From Coenobita brevimanus (taxonomy: Eukaryota; Arthropoda; Malacostraca; Decapoda; Coenobitidae): a stretch of 64,000 nt of DNA. The stretch spans positions 31,296,638 to 31,360,637 of the forward strand of contig CM064732.1 of the NCBI GenBank assembly GCA_032717465.1, given 5' to 3'. This document shows, one piece after another, positions 35,198-47,304 of the stretch; the first letter of the stretch is position 1, and the number at the start of each line of letters is the position of its first letter. A model generated the notes under the pieces. The model was not told the DNA's origin and did not search any database. It was given only the letters and a program-made list of their open reading frames with translations. Position numbers and translations under genes: made by a program.

Positions 35198-37530
35198 TCA
35201 GTCGAAACAATCACCCATGCAAAATGGCACATCACACACAGGACACATGTTCCTTGTGTCTTTCCTCCTCCCAAACTTGAAGCACAAGGCACACCTGAGC
35301 CTCTTCTTGTTAGGGATCCTCACCCGGTGGTTGCCCAGAGTGCGATCCAACCTCACGTCATCGTTGATGACCCGGCGACGTTTGCTTGGATACCCTCGTG
35401 CTCTGTGGTCCTGTCGTGTGGGAGCTGCAGGCCCAGGCACGGGTTCTCCCAACAGACCGGCAACTGGAGGTGGTGGTGGTTCTGGCACCCCTGATGGGCC
35501 TCCTGCAGGTGGTGCTGGTGGTGATGGTGGCACCTGTGATGGCCCTGCTTCTGGTGGTGCTGGTGTGGGCTCTCCCACAAGCTGAGTTGGTGCTGGTGGT
35601 GGCTGGGCCAATCCTGGCACTGGTGGTTGTGCCTGCTGGGTGCCTGTTGATGCTGGTATTGGCCACTGGGTGGATAGGTCTGGGGCGCGGTGGAGTGTAT
35701 CCAGATGCAGGCCAGTCCTCTTTGTGGAAATGCAGAAGATCGTAGATGATCTGCTCCACAAAATCAAGGAGAGTTACTTGCGCGCATCTGTACTTATACA
35801 AGGCAAACGCTTTAAAGTGCCATTTGGACAAAGTAGAATGTGATCTTCGTCCACTTGACAGTTCGGCACTGGATGGGGTAGTACTGGACCATCTGATCGA
35901 AGTGATCCTCCTCACCCATGTACCTGTTGTACTCCTCCACAACAACGGGGTTGTGAATGACCTTCTCCACGTAGGTTGTCCGCCTGTCATTACCCCGCAC
36001 CCTTCTTCAAACCCTCTTTGGAATGTTGTCCGCAGTGTGGAAGGCAGACACCATGTTCACAATGCACTTGTCCCTTCACAGCAGGACTAGCGCATTGTCC
36101 TTGTGCCTGTATGCCATGCCCCCCTCGGGCAGGCTCTTAGCCCTGGCGATGGCCTGCAGCTGGCATGGTGCTCCTCTAGGCATCCATAGTGTCCCACACA
36201 CGGAAAATCCTGCAGTGAAGAGTCGTTTGCACAGGGATACAGAATTGTAATAGTTGTCCATGAACAGCTTATACCCCTGGTCCGGTTCCACGAGGCCCAA
36301 CACGGTGTTCTCCAGGATACACTGCACCCCTGTGTAGACCTCGAGGTTCCAGATGTAGCCCAAGGATGACTCAGCCAGCATGTACATGTTGATGGCATAC
36401 TTGGTGGGCTTCTGGGGGTTGTACACGCAGAAGGACGGCCGGCCCTTCCATCCCAGAGAGCCCTCATCCAGGCTGAGCCACTCCTCAAGTAAGTACGCTG
36501 ACTGGAACAGCTGAAGGAGGTACTCCATGACCGTGCGAACGCGGATGAGACGATCTTGTTTGTCCTGGGTAATGGCGAGTAAGTTGAAGGCATGGAAGTA
36601 CTTGAGGATGGCAGTGAAGCACCTTCCACTCACCGCCCGCCAGACCCTAGGGTAGTCGTGCAGCTCGGAGCTCCTCCAGTAGTGCCTGATGGTCAGCATG
36701 TGCACGACCGCCACAAAAAGGTATAACCTCAGGAGCTTGGCCATCTCTTCATTGCACGAGAACCAGGCATCCAGCTGAGTCCCCAGGAATGTAGCATACT
36801 GGTTGGTTTCCACGGTGAGGTATGACAACAAGTCTCGCATGAAGAAGAGCTGGAAGAATTGCGGTGGAGTTGTTGGAATATCCACCTGGATTCCTGGGGA
36901 GCCAGTGAAAGGCCCGTGGTTTGGTGTGAACGGGCCACTGCTCCACCCAGGATCCTCTTCAGTGGTGGTGGCAGCGGGTCAGCCTGCCGTCACCCTTCGG
37001 CCTGCCCTCTGACCGCTCTGAAGTCCCCTGTGTCCAGGCAGCGGACCACAACACCCTCATCTGGGAGAGGACGCCTTGGACAAGGACAAGGACGAGACAG
37101 AGGACTCTAGGGAGACCAGTCTCCTCAGTCTGTCCGGCGAGCATGTCACTGTAGCATCCCACATGGCAGAAGCGGGTGGAGGGGCTATCACAACGAACAA
37201 TGTCCCAGCTTCCTGTGACACTGGCTTTCCAAGGGGGGCAGAGGAGCCTGGAGATTGGGAGCCAATGAAGAGAGCGGTGGAACCGGCAGGTCCTAGAGGT
37301 GGGGAGGGTTCTCCGGTGAAGCTGGCTGATGATGGTGGTGTGGTCTTCTGCAATGGAAGGCAGTAGGGCAGCTCCACTTGCTGACCGGATGGTGGCAACT
37401 CAGCCTCCTCCACCCCAGAACTGTTGCTCTCAATGTCACTCTCTGACTCTACCTCATCAAGGATCTGATGCCATTCGTGAGGTGCCAACCCGCTTTTCAT
37501 CTTTGCAAGACTGCTGTTGTTGCAAGCCAA
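35198..37530 (-). pseudogene. piggyBac-like DDE transposase, frame-broken
   Basis: Pieces on the minus strand cover the whole protein. 37530-37057 is an acidic, Pro/Ser-rich N-terminus. 36885-36076 (269 codons) is the DDE core, with FFQLFFMRDLLSYLTVETNQ, the first Asp in WLSLDEGSLGWKGRPSF (residue 140 of the piece) and the second in YKLFMDNYYNSV (residue 210). 36000-35812 carries the third in GEEDHFDQMVQYY. 35767-35198 holds a Pro-rich linker and the C-terminal Cys-rich domain (RCALCFKF, CPVCDVPFCMGDCFD). The three-Asp triad and the terminal zinc-binding domain are family hallmarks; the enzyme cuts and pastes at TTAA. Stops near 37057, 36076 and 36010 and frameshifts near 35810 make it inactive. 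The natural stop is at 35198. Confidence 0.88.
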
Positions 37531-37779
37531 CTGGAGAATAAATTGCTGTCTGAGGGATTCTGGACCCTGTAGCAGTCCAATGCTGTGGTAGGAGTGTGAG
37601 ATGAAATAAAGGAGTCAAGATATTTTATTCACAGCTGCCAAGAACTTGGCTCTACACTGGCACAATGCAAGGGTTCATGATATATGTATATGTCCTTGAT
37701 AAACATCGTCTCCTACACCTGACTTAGCGCACAGGTAGGGGCCACTAGCATATGGTTACCTCTTTCATTTTCTTTGCAC
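37531..37779. other. Upstream region of the piggyBac transposase
   Basis: Non-coding sequence between the transposase N-terminus and the satellite array. Nothing specific was recognised. Confidence 0.4.
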
Positions 37780-39360
37780 ATTACACATAACCAAATCTGT
37801 CATTTTTATGAGATACACAGTACATTTCACCACTAATATGTAAATGGACATGTTCCAAAGGCTGTTACCTGTGCACTAAGGTGTAGCAGAAGGTGTTTCC
37901 CTTACGAAAACACGCTGCAGTGGGTCACTTTTCACTGTCTTTTCACATAAAACATAGCCAAATATATCAATACACATTTCACAAAAAAAAAAATATATAT
38001 ATATATAAATTCACGTGTTCCTAACCTTGCATTGCATTTCGCTAGCTTTGTGCAGCTCAGGTGTATGACACACACTCTTCATTATGAGCATGTGGGTCAG
38101 TTTTTCACCGTCTTTTCACAAAAAACATATCCAAATGTATCAGTACATGGGATACACAGTATATTTCACCAAAAAAAAAAGAAAAGTAAATGCACGTGTT
38201 CCTAACTTCGCACTGCATTTCGCTAGCTTTTTCCTAGCTTAAGTGTACGACACGCACTCTTCATTACGAGCACGTGGCTTAGACTTTCACGTTATTTCCA
38301 CATAATACATAGCTTAATCTATCAATATATGAGATACACAGTATATTTCACCAATAAAATGTAAATGCACATCCTACATAGATCAATTATGTGGCCCATA
38401 CCTGGGCGGTAAGGTGTAGCAGACAATGATTTCTAAAGGAGCACGTGGTTCACTTTCACTTTCTTTTCACATGAACAGATAAAAAAATATATTACTGTAT
38501 GAGATACACAGTATATCACACCATCTACAATTACGTATCTCATGTTGCATTTCGCTACCTTTGTGCTAGTTCAGGTGTATGACACACACTCTTCATTACG
38601 AGCACGTGGCTCAGTCTTTCAAATTATTTCCACATAATACATAGCCTAATCTATCAATATATGAGATACACAGTATATTTCACCAATAAAATGTAAATGC
38701 ACGTCCTATGTAGGTCAATTACGTGGCCCATACCTGGGCAGTAAGGTGTAGCAGACGATGACTTCTAGAGGAGCATGTGGTTCACTTTCATTTTCCTTTC
38801 ACATAAACAAATAAAAATATATATCACTGTATGAGATACACAGTATATTTCATCAATAAAATGTAAATACACTTGTTCCAAACCTCATGTTGCGTGTCGC
38901 TACCTTTGTGCTAACTCAGATGTACGAGACACACTCTTTCCTACGAGCAATTGGGTCAGTCATTTACTGTCTTTCACATAAAACATAACCAAATCTATCA
39001 ATATATGAGATACACAGTATATTACGCCACAACAAGTACAAGTACGTGACCCTTACCTGTCCGCTAAGGTCTAGCAGGTGATGTTTCCCTTACCTTAAGA
39101 CACCGCAGTGTTTATGATTTTATTCCACAGTACACATAATCAAATCCATCATTTTATGAGACATACAATATACTTCACCACAGCAGTACATGAATGTGCT
39201 ATGTATGTCACATCTGTGGTACCTAAGGTATCGCAGACGATATTTACCGATGAGCACGTGGTGCAGTGTTTACATTCATCCACACAAACCTTCGATAAAC
39301 ATATCAATAACACTCATGCTTTATTTCACACAGAAAGCATACGAAATAAAATAATATAAC
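37780..39360. repeat. Degenerate ~170-bp tandem satellite, about nine units
   Basis: The word GAGATACACAGTATATTTCACC or a close variant recurs at about 37810, 38149, 38331, 38501, 38663, 38833, 39007 and 39158, with one degraded unit near 37970. Spacing is ~150-182 bp. Each unit also carries a CTTTTCACATAAAACATA block, a GTAAATGCAC block and an AAGGTGTAGCAGA or GTATGACACACACTC block. There is no coding capacity. The array lies between a piggyBac transposase remnant and a TTAA-flanked terminus, so it may be internal to that transposon. Confidence 0.82.
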
Positions 39361-40135
39361 TATGATAAAATAAAATATCCCAATAATCCTCCTCTCTTTT
39401 ATCCCCTTCTGACAATGGCATGCTGTGGCTGTAAGGCGTAGGTGACTCCTGCCATAGCCAATATTTCATCATGTACACCCGTTGCACTATACTCCTATCT
39501 ATTGCACAATAACACTATCCTCCATATATCAGCATAAAACAAGGACTTCATCAACACCTTGCCAAATATTCCATTCAAGACAATGCCATGTCATCAGGTG
39601 GTTTCCCACCACCCCCTGCTAAACATTTCACCACGTCCTTCCTCACTAGCTATTGCACACTATATTCACCTGATTCACTGTCACTATTGTTCAGTAGCTG
39701 AATACTCACACTGGGTGCAGGGTAGAGGGAGTGTTGTTGGGATACACCAAAAAACAGGGTAGGCCTAGCACAATCTTCGTTGGACCAATGGCTGATAACG
39801 GCCAGGAATGTTTCACAAAAACCTAATTCCCTATTGCAAACACCAAAGCTAATCACAATAGTGCCCAAAAAGTAGACACAAGCACTATTGGTATGGTGGA
39901 ATATGATGTGCGTCCTGGGATGGGGTAAATAGAGTACAATTTAAATGCCCAGCCATATGCTACCTTCTCCCTCGACAGCTGATACAGAACTAATCAACCT
40001 GGCCAGGCTGCCACATGTCTTGGGCCCTGAGGTTGCCAAGTCATTACTTTTGACAAGAGGTGCGGGAACTATGATGCCTCCAAAAATGACACCAATCAGC
40101 CAAAAACTTTTTATCTGAGGAAGGTTTTTATGCTT
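39361..40135. other. Unassigned sequence between satellite and transposon terminus
   Basis: No gene was recognised. A minus-strand frame ending near 39650 (QLLNNSDSESGEYSVQ) has an acidic end but no identifiable domain. Confidence 0.4.
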
Positions 40136-40258
40136 AAATGACAACAAATGCATCACTGAGTATAGTCGCAGACATGCCCAAATGACAACAAACGCATCAT
40201 TGAGTATAGTCACAGACATGCCCAAATGACGACAAACACGTCATCGTGGGAGGAGGGG
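40136..40258. mobile_element. piggyBac-like terminus with 44-bp subterminal repeats
   Basis: A 44-bp unit (AAATGACAACAAATGCATCA start) occurs at 40136, 40180 and, partially, 40224. It is followed by CGTGGGAGGAGGGG and TTAA (40259-40262). Read inward from the TTAA on the minus strand, the end is CCCCTCCTCCCACGATGACG, of the same CCC-start type as the other TTAA elements. It may be the 5' end of the element that carries the transposase at 35198-37530. The opposite end was not found. Confidence 0.55.
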
Positions 40259-40262
40259 TTAA

Positions 40263-40500
40263 AAGCCTCGAGACCAGAGATGATGGTGAAACAACACAAA
40301 GGTAGTCAGGAAAAGACATTGGAGATAAGCCAGAAGGTGATGGTCCAGACTCCTGAAAGAACTTTTAAGCTCAGCACTAAGTTTCGTGGGACATGTACAA
40401 TTATGGAAAGAGTGCATGGACGTACCTATAAAATAAGGAATGATGCAAGTGGAACTCAGAAGATAGTACATGCTGACAGGATCAAGTCAGTAAGTCAAGA
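40263..40500 (+). pseudogene. Gypsy provirus: C-terminal end of Pol (integrase tail)
   Basis: The frame reads KVMVQTPERTFKLSTKFRGT, MERVHGRTYKI and IVHADRIK, the GPY/F-type C-terminal module of Gypsy integrases. It starts abruptly at the TTAA, so the rest of Pol is missing, perhaps removed by the transposon junction. The frame stays open to 40802 and overlaps the start of env in another frame, an arrangement known from errantivirus-like elements. Confidence 0.65.
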
Positions 40501-40628
40501 ACTAGGCCTAACTAACCAATCGTCTGATGTGTTGTCCCCTCTGTCTTCATCGCAGTCTATGTCGTCGTCTGTACCTGTCCCTATCCAAGAGTATCGCAGT
40601 AAGCTACGATTCCACAGCAAGGGCGATT

Positions 40629-42368
40629 ATGGAAGTATCTTCTCTTGCAGAAATGTGGCTGTGGCTTGTACTCCTCTCGTGTTGCTTGGGGTGGATCTTT
40701 GGAACAACAATGGACACGACTGCGTTGATGCCAGGAGCACTGAAGAGCCCAGTAGAAGTTGTGGTGGTATAGGATGCAGTCTGTGTGCACTACCCGATGG
40801 ATGACTATCTCTGAGCTCCAGACACTGTTAGAGGTGCTTTTGAGGGATTGCTTCACCTAAAACACCAAGTGTTGGAGATGGGGAAGTCACACGACTTGAA
40901 ACAGCAGGTAAGAAACAGCAGCTGATGGACTTGAACAGTGAAGCTTTCGCACAAGGCTTACATGGTTTAGTCAGACTTAAAACTGAACATATAGATAGGC
41001 TCTCAGACAGGCTTACTAAATTACATGTTGCTTTTCCTAATGCAGATTCTGATCTTTCCCAGCATGTCCATGCACGTACTGAGAGAAGACTTGTGGACTT
41101 TCTAGGTATCCTGTCTCAAAAGCTCTTTGGCATGGCGCTAGACAAGGATATAGTGCAATTGGGCAGACAGATGCATGATTTGGCATTAGCGGCTAAGGCA
41201 AAGTACAGGCTAATCGTACACACGTATGAACACTAGGTGAGTTCACTAACAAAGCAAATGAGATAATTGTGACCACCAACCATCTCGTAGAAATTGTGAT
41301 CAATATCCAGACTAACCTACCAACCCTAACTAACTTAGTGTTAACCGCTGAGTACCTACATGCTCTCGATGAGTCAGTCACCACTTTGGAGTTGCATGCA
41401 GCGAATGTCGTGGTCGGCTTAGTCAATGCAAGTTTGAATAGGGTTAATGCTTTATTACTTCCTATTCATGCTCTTGACGTAGCTATGGTGAAGCATGGAC
41501 TTACGCCACTTTTTGGTATAAATCAGCTGGAGTACTATTGGAGGCCCAGTTGACCCATGGTGGCATCCTGATATGGGTACCTATGAGGAATGCTACAACA
41601 TACCATGCATGGTGGTTCATTCCTTTCCCTTTTGCTACTATTAACAACACACTTGTCTTTTTGAAGGAGGGTCCAGAAGTGTTAGTTGTGTCTGATGACA
41701 AAAGATATATAGCAGAAACAACTGGATGAATTTGAGAAGTGTAAGGCTTCATTTCTCGATCTCCATGTATGTTCTGCTTTCCATTTTGTCTTTATACCAT
41801 CAGAGGTAGAGGAGTGTAAGGTGGCCTTGTTGACACGAACACTTCTTCTACACTGCAACGTCGCACTTTGCAACCCATCCAACTGAAATCAGTTTTCCAT
41901 GCTCATGTACATGCGAAACAGTATTTCTTCTTTCCCGAGACAGAGGACGTAACACTGACATGTGCATCACAATGCCAGTTCCTTACGGTAGTTGGATACT
42001 ATGTTGCACAAAATTTTTGTGAGCTGCACAGTAAAGAGATGGTAATTCTATTTAACAAGCAACATCTACATTTGTCGGTGAATTTCTCGTCCCAGTTATG
42101 ACCCTTCCTACCTAACAAGCAACATCTACATTTGTCAGTGAATTTCTCGTCCCAGTTACGATCCTTCGTACCTTTATTCAATGTTTCTTTGTTGAATGTG
42201 AACAGGCTGTCTCATGTGTTAAATGGAATGGAGTTTGTTAGTTACCTGAACAAGACTGATTTAAAACCATATGTACTGTCGTATCTTCCTTTGTATCTTT
42301 CTCCTTCCTATTTTGGTCCTGGTGTTGGTCTTCTACTTCTTGTGGTCTTGTACTGTGTTTGTGTTTAA
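40629..42368 (+). pseudogene. Retrovirus-like envelope gene of a Gypsy provirus, broken
   Basis: An ATG at 40629, in a frame overlapping the end of Pol, starts a hydrophobic signal-like segment (WLWLVLLSCCLGWIFG). Further pieces lie in different frames: 40925-41236, 41269-41553, 41538-41729, 41868-42101 and 42132-42368. A furin-like RTERR (~41090) is followed by a hydrophobic, Gly-containing segment and long Leu/Val/Asn-rich helices. The end is a membrane anchor (GVGLLLLVVLYCVCV) just before the stop at 42368. Signal peptide, cleavage site, helical ectodomain and anchor in this order fit the class of envelope proteins related to baculovirus fusion proteins carried by errantiviruses. Stops and frameshifts make it non-functional. 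Confidence 0.62.
42054..42173 (+). repeat. 60-bp direct duplication inside the env remnant
   Basis: AACAAGCAACATCTACATTT starts at 42054 and again at 42114. The two 60-bp units (20 codons) differ at a few sites, one of which makes a TGA stop in the first unit where the second has CGA. Confidence 0.9.
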
Positions 42369-43280
42369 GGCTATTATCTGAATGGCATTAAGGTAGGAAA
42401 CCCACTAAAACCACAGGTCCGTTCTTGCGGATTACAAGTGGATCTGCCTGAGTAGTTAGCTACCCTACACATTGGTTAGGCTACATGGCAGTTAGGACTA
42501 CAGTGTTGACTGGGACGTCGAAAAGGTGTGGGCGAGCAATGTTCTGGTCCTAGTCATCACTTCTACAATGAGTCATGTCTCACGCTATTTCTGCATGTTA
42601 TATATATAGATGTGTTTATTCAGATTTAATAGGCATGTATGATAGTGCTGAGATAAAGAACCAAATACAACTTCACTGTGAGTGTGGTGGGAGAGAGATG
42701 AGAGGCCAGACGTTCTAAGGCTAGCATTTTCGGATGTACACAGTGAGAGTGAAGAAGGGTGAGAGAAAGAATATAATTTCTGCAGATGTTTAAGTCTTGG
42801 GGAAATCTATCTATCTATCTATCTATATATGTATATATATATGTATATATATATTTATGCTATTACTACACTTGCAGTTGATACTACCTTATTGAGATGT
42901 ATGATGTGCATGGTAGAGTTGTAACTCACATCTACTCATGTACGTATCTCCATACGTCTGGGAGACGTGGCATCTCTAAATATCGCTGATCTGTCCTGGT
43001 TCTCAGGGGCTGGGCAGTGAGAGACGCAGATAACTCCTAGCTCTCCTCAGAGGGAGACGTGTTATTCCATTACTCTCTCTTGTCACCGCTGTATCTTTCT
43101 GTGGCATAATAAAGAGGGAGAAACACACCTGTCCCAGTTTATTCTGATTCACTTGCACGCTACCTTGCTCCTGTTTCACAGGCTGATCACCACCAATCTC
43201 GGCAGCACTGTGGCAGCAGAGACTAGCAGTGGGAATATATGGTGGTCAGCTGTGGAATTCAGTGAAGTCTACATCATACG
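42369..43280 (+). mobile_element. Putative 3' untranslated region and LTR of the env-bearing provirus
   Basis: Non-coding sequence follows the env stop. It holds a purine-rich stretch (GGTGGGAGAGAGATGAGAGG, ~42686-42705) that could be a polypurine tract, a TA-rich patch at 42795-42860 and a polyadenylation signal AATAAA at 43108-43113. No second LTR is in the window, so the limits cannot be set. Confidence 0.35.
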
Positions 43281-43294
43281 GCTACAGGGGTAGG

Positions 43295-43314
43295 TAGAGA
43301 ATAAAGACTGTTTT

Positions 43315-43359
<45 letters not shown>

Positions 43360-43445
43360 TATGTGAGTAAGAGAGGTAAATAAGGAAGTCGGGGTACATA
43401 GAGAATAAAGACTGTTTTGAAAGAGAGAGAGAGAGAGAGAGAATA
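43295..43445. repeat. (GA)n arrays inside a 104-bp duplication
   Basis: TAGAGAATAAAGACTGTTTT occurs at 43295 and 43399, each time followed by a GA array (43318-43357 and 43422-43441). Confidence 0.9.
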
Positions 43446-43990
43446 TCAATACGCATAGGAGAAGAACTTAAGAGTATGTGAGAAAATGAGAGCGCCAAAG
43501 AGAAAAGATGAGGAGAAATGAGTGTAGGTTGCAGATGAGATAAATGACTGAATAATGGAATGTTGACATGAATCGTTAGGAATGAAATGCAAGTCAATTA
43601 GAGAAGGAAGCTGGTTTTGAGAAGGAGGCGGATTAAATGAAAGGCTTAGGGAACATACTGCAAGGAGTGGGAGAGACAGATCAGATTTCAAGGGAAGAAT
43701 TAAAAAGGTAAATAAAAGATGAATAAGTGTAAGAATATAATGCAGCTGTATGGAATGTAGAAGTATAACCGATGTAAATAGATATATAAGAGGTATATAA
43801 ACATGATGAAAGTGGGAAAATTAAGAGTGCAGTGATGAAGAAAAGAATGTCATGAAAGGAATGAGTAACTAAGAAGTAATAAGCAGAAAACGACGGGGGG
43901 GAAAGCATTTAAAAGCGTTTAAAAATAAATTTTTTATCCAAAACTTTAGTAATATAACGGGTGTATTATCTTTGGCAGGATCCTCCATAT
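43446..43990. other. Unassigned purine-rich intergenic stretch
   Basis: No gene was recognised. The plus strand is A/G-rich. Confidence 0.5.
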
Positions 43991-44060
43991 ATACCCTGAT
44001 GATGGCCACGTGAGGTGGCCGAAAATTTTGAATAATATATCAAAAGTAAAAGGCTGGCGG
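43991..44060 (+). ncRNA. Hammerhead-ribozyme-like core, Penelope-type 3' signature
   Basis: CTGATGA (43996-44002) is followed by a 6-bp stem, GGCCAC (44004-44009) with GTGGCC (44015-44020), closing a GTGAG loop, and then by GAAA (44021-44024). This is the conserved order CUGAUGA, stem II, GAAA of a hammerhead ribozyme. The wording (CTGATGATGGCC...GGCCGAAA) also resembles the terminal repeats of Penelope-like retroelements, which are known to carry minimal hammerheads. Stems I and III are weak here (AT-rich), so activity is doubtful. A long (TA)n array starts 60 bases downstream. Confidence 0.42.
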
Positions 44061-44079
44061 GTGTCATATTATCCGTCCT

Positions 44080-45182
<1,103 letters not shown>

Positions 45183-45252
45183 ACTCAGGGCACACGCTTG
45201 CCGTCAGTGTAGCACAAATGCTCTACCACTGAGCCACCATAACTTTTAGAGA
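45183..45252 (-). other. tRNA-related sequence with good A box
   Basis: The minus strand reads TGGCTCAGTGGTAGAGC (45236-45220), a near-perfect tRNA D-arm/A box. The expected B box about 45 bases downstream (GCGTGTGCCCTGAGTCG) is poor. It is most likely a decayed tRNA gene or the head of a tRNA-derived SINE. Amino-acid identity cannot be assigned. Confidence 0.38.
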
Positions 45253-45918
45253 TAAACGGTCGCCAGGAAAGATGGGGGAAGTATATAGCAGAGGAACGGG
45301 TTTGAGTGGTAGGGACGTGTGCTACATGGCTCAGTAAAATGTTGAGCAGCGATACCATGGGTGAAATGTAAGAGAGAAGGATAAGGCGATGGGTCATGGA
45401 TGAAGTATGTCGGAAAGGACTAATAGAAGAGATGAGAGAGGTGAAAGATCGGTCGGCCGGATGCATGAAAGTAATAAAAGAGAGGAATGGATGGGAGATG
45501 AATGAGGAAGCTAATTAATGAAGTAAGGCAGGGGAGGAGTAAGCCCCTCACTACGATTACATAGTTTTTCCATTCTCCTCTTGCTGCTTCTAAGTTTACG
45601 GAACATGCTGCAGAGAAAAAGGTAAGAAAGAAACTCCGTACCAGTCCTACACCATGGAAGATCTCTCTAAATTTAGATATAATAATTATGCGGTATTAAG
45701 TATAAATCCGAAAACAAGTCATCTGAATGAAGTGATTAAAATCTTTATTCATAATCATTTCACTACGACACCGTCAATTATTAATATCGTATCTCATTTT
45801 TCCAGCTTGAAGGGATTTTATTTAGCGTAGAGAACAGTCTTTGGAGGGACTGGATCCAGACATCAGTGATTCCTGCACTACAAAAGGTCTTCCCCAAACC
45901 GCATTATATCGTCCGTTA

Positions 45919-45952
<34 letters not shown>

Positions 45953-46044
45953 TCACTGTTATGAAATGGTTAAACGAGAAATGGGATGTGGAAAGGCAAG
46001 TCCTGATCTTTGGATGTCATTAACACCTTTATTAAGAAAACATC
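45253..46044. other. Unassigned intergenic stretch with poly(A)
   Basis: No gene was recognised. A 30-base A-run at about 45921-45950 may be the tail of a lost retroposed sequence. Confidence 0.5.

Positions 46045-46133
<89 letters not shown>
46045..46133. repeat. (CT)n microsatellite
   Basis: About 89 bases of CT with one TT interruption. Confidence 0.98.
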
Positions 46134-46136
<3 letters not shown>

Positions 46137-46486
46137 TTACAGCTCAGGAGCGACCACTCATTCTGAAAGGGCTAGGCTCGCCCATCGCTTATTTGCCGTT
46201 ACCTGCTGGCGGTTTTATTAATCCCCTCCCCTTCAAGGGCAGTTTCCATGTGCACTTTCCACTTCATCCTCAAAAAAGTCATCTACACCTATACCCTCAG
46301 TGGAAGCACTGGGTGCGTGAGGGTCACTTTTCCAATAACAAAGTATGGAGTTCCTCGGCCTTATGGATCCATCCACTAAAGCTTCAGCCAGTATAGTAGA
46401 GCTGCTCGCCCGTGTCACGTGTGTACAAGCCAGCCGCTACCATACTGTTCAACGATGACGTATTTTCTTAGTGTTGCTGTCAGCAA

Positions 46487-46525
<39 letters not shown>

Positions 46526-47261
46526 GTCTTCAGTTTAGCAAAAACTTCTATTAAAGATGGAATTTGATGACTGGAAATTTTTTACGCCTCTAGCGCGAAA
46601 AGTCTTCATTTAGCTGAAAAAATGCTGGAGACAGCAACAACATTATAAAAAATACATCACTCAAGTCAAAGGGACAGAAAAGCGTCCCGTTTTGAACGGG
46701 TTACGCAATATCCAATAAGCTAACTGTATTATGACTTTATTAACTATACTTTTGCTACCTTCAGACGATGTTACTCAATTTAGGAATGATTTGTCATATT
46801 GAATGGGTTATTTGAAATTAAATCTTCTTTCGGTATGCAGAAAAACTTAGTCACCGTAATGGGAGGGATAAAGCTCAGAATCTCCACGGTATTATAATTA
46901 AATTTTGGCTGGAAGAAACTAATTTGATCCTCTTTGGAACAAAGATAATCATCTAATGATTGGAGGAAACGAGTATAATCTCCCATCTTGGTCCAAATCT
47001 TGTGAAACTAATACTCCTCTATTACGTAAGTCTCCCCCCCTTCCCCCCGACCCTAATAAAGACGCGTGGCACGCTTCTCAAGAAAACCCTCACTTCCTAG
47101 TGGGATAGTGTTCCAAGGGTGACTCTTATATTATACTAGTGCTGGGGAAGGAAACAAAGGGTAAATATAATATTCTGGTTAGGAAGTGTGACGTGGTGCG
47201 TTTATGATGATCTCCGCTTTCTATCCATGTGTAAAAATTAAGCTTTTTTTTTTTTTTTTTC
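46134..47261. other. Unassigned intergenic stretch with (TG)n
   Basis: A TG array lies at 46490-46521. A minus-strand frame (46418-46233) has an acidic stretch (GIGVDDFFEDEVESAHGN) but no identifiable domain. Nothing else was recognised. Confidence 0.5.

Positions 47262-47301
<40 letters not shown>
47242..47301. repeat. T-run and (GA)n microsatellite
   Basis: An ~18-base T-run followed after CTGG by about 38 bases of GA. Confidence 0.96.

Positions 47302-47304
<3 letters not shown>

Noticed and set aside
35217..36250. Plus-strand frames over the piggyBac transposase
   Set aside because: Shadows of the minus-strand transposase, which has clear catalytic motifs.
37780..39360. CRISPR-like array
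   Set aside because: Units are ~170 bp and degenerate, with no short direct repeats and unique spacers; the context is eukaryotic.
39650..39868. Small gene with an acidic C-terminus
   Set aside because: Short, no domain, and lies between a satellite and a transposon end.
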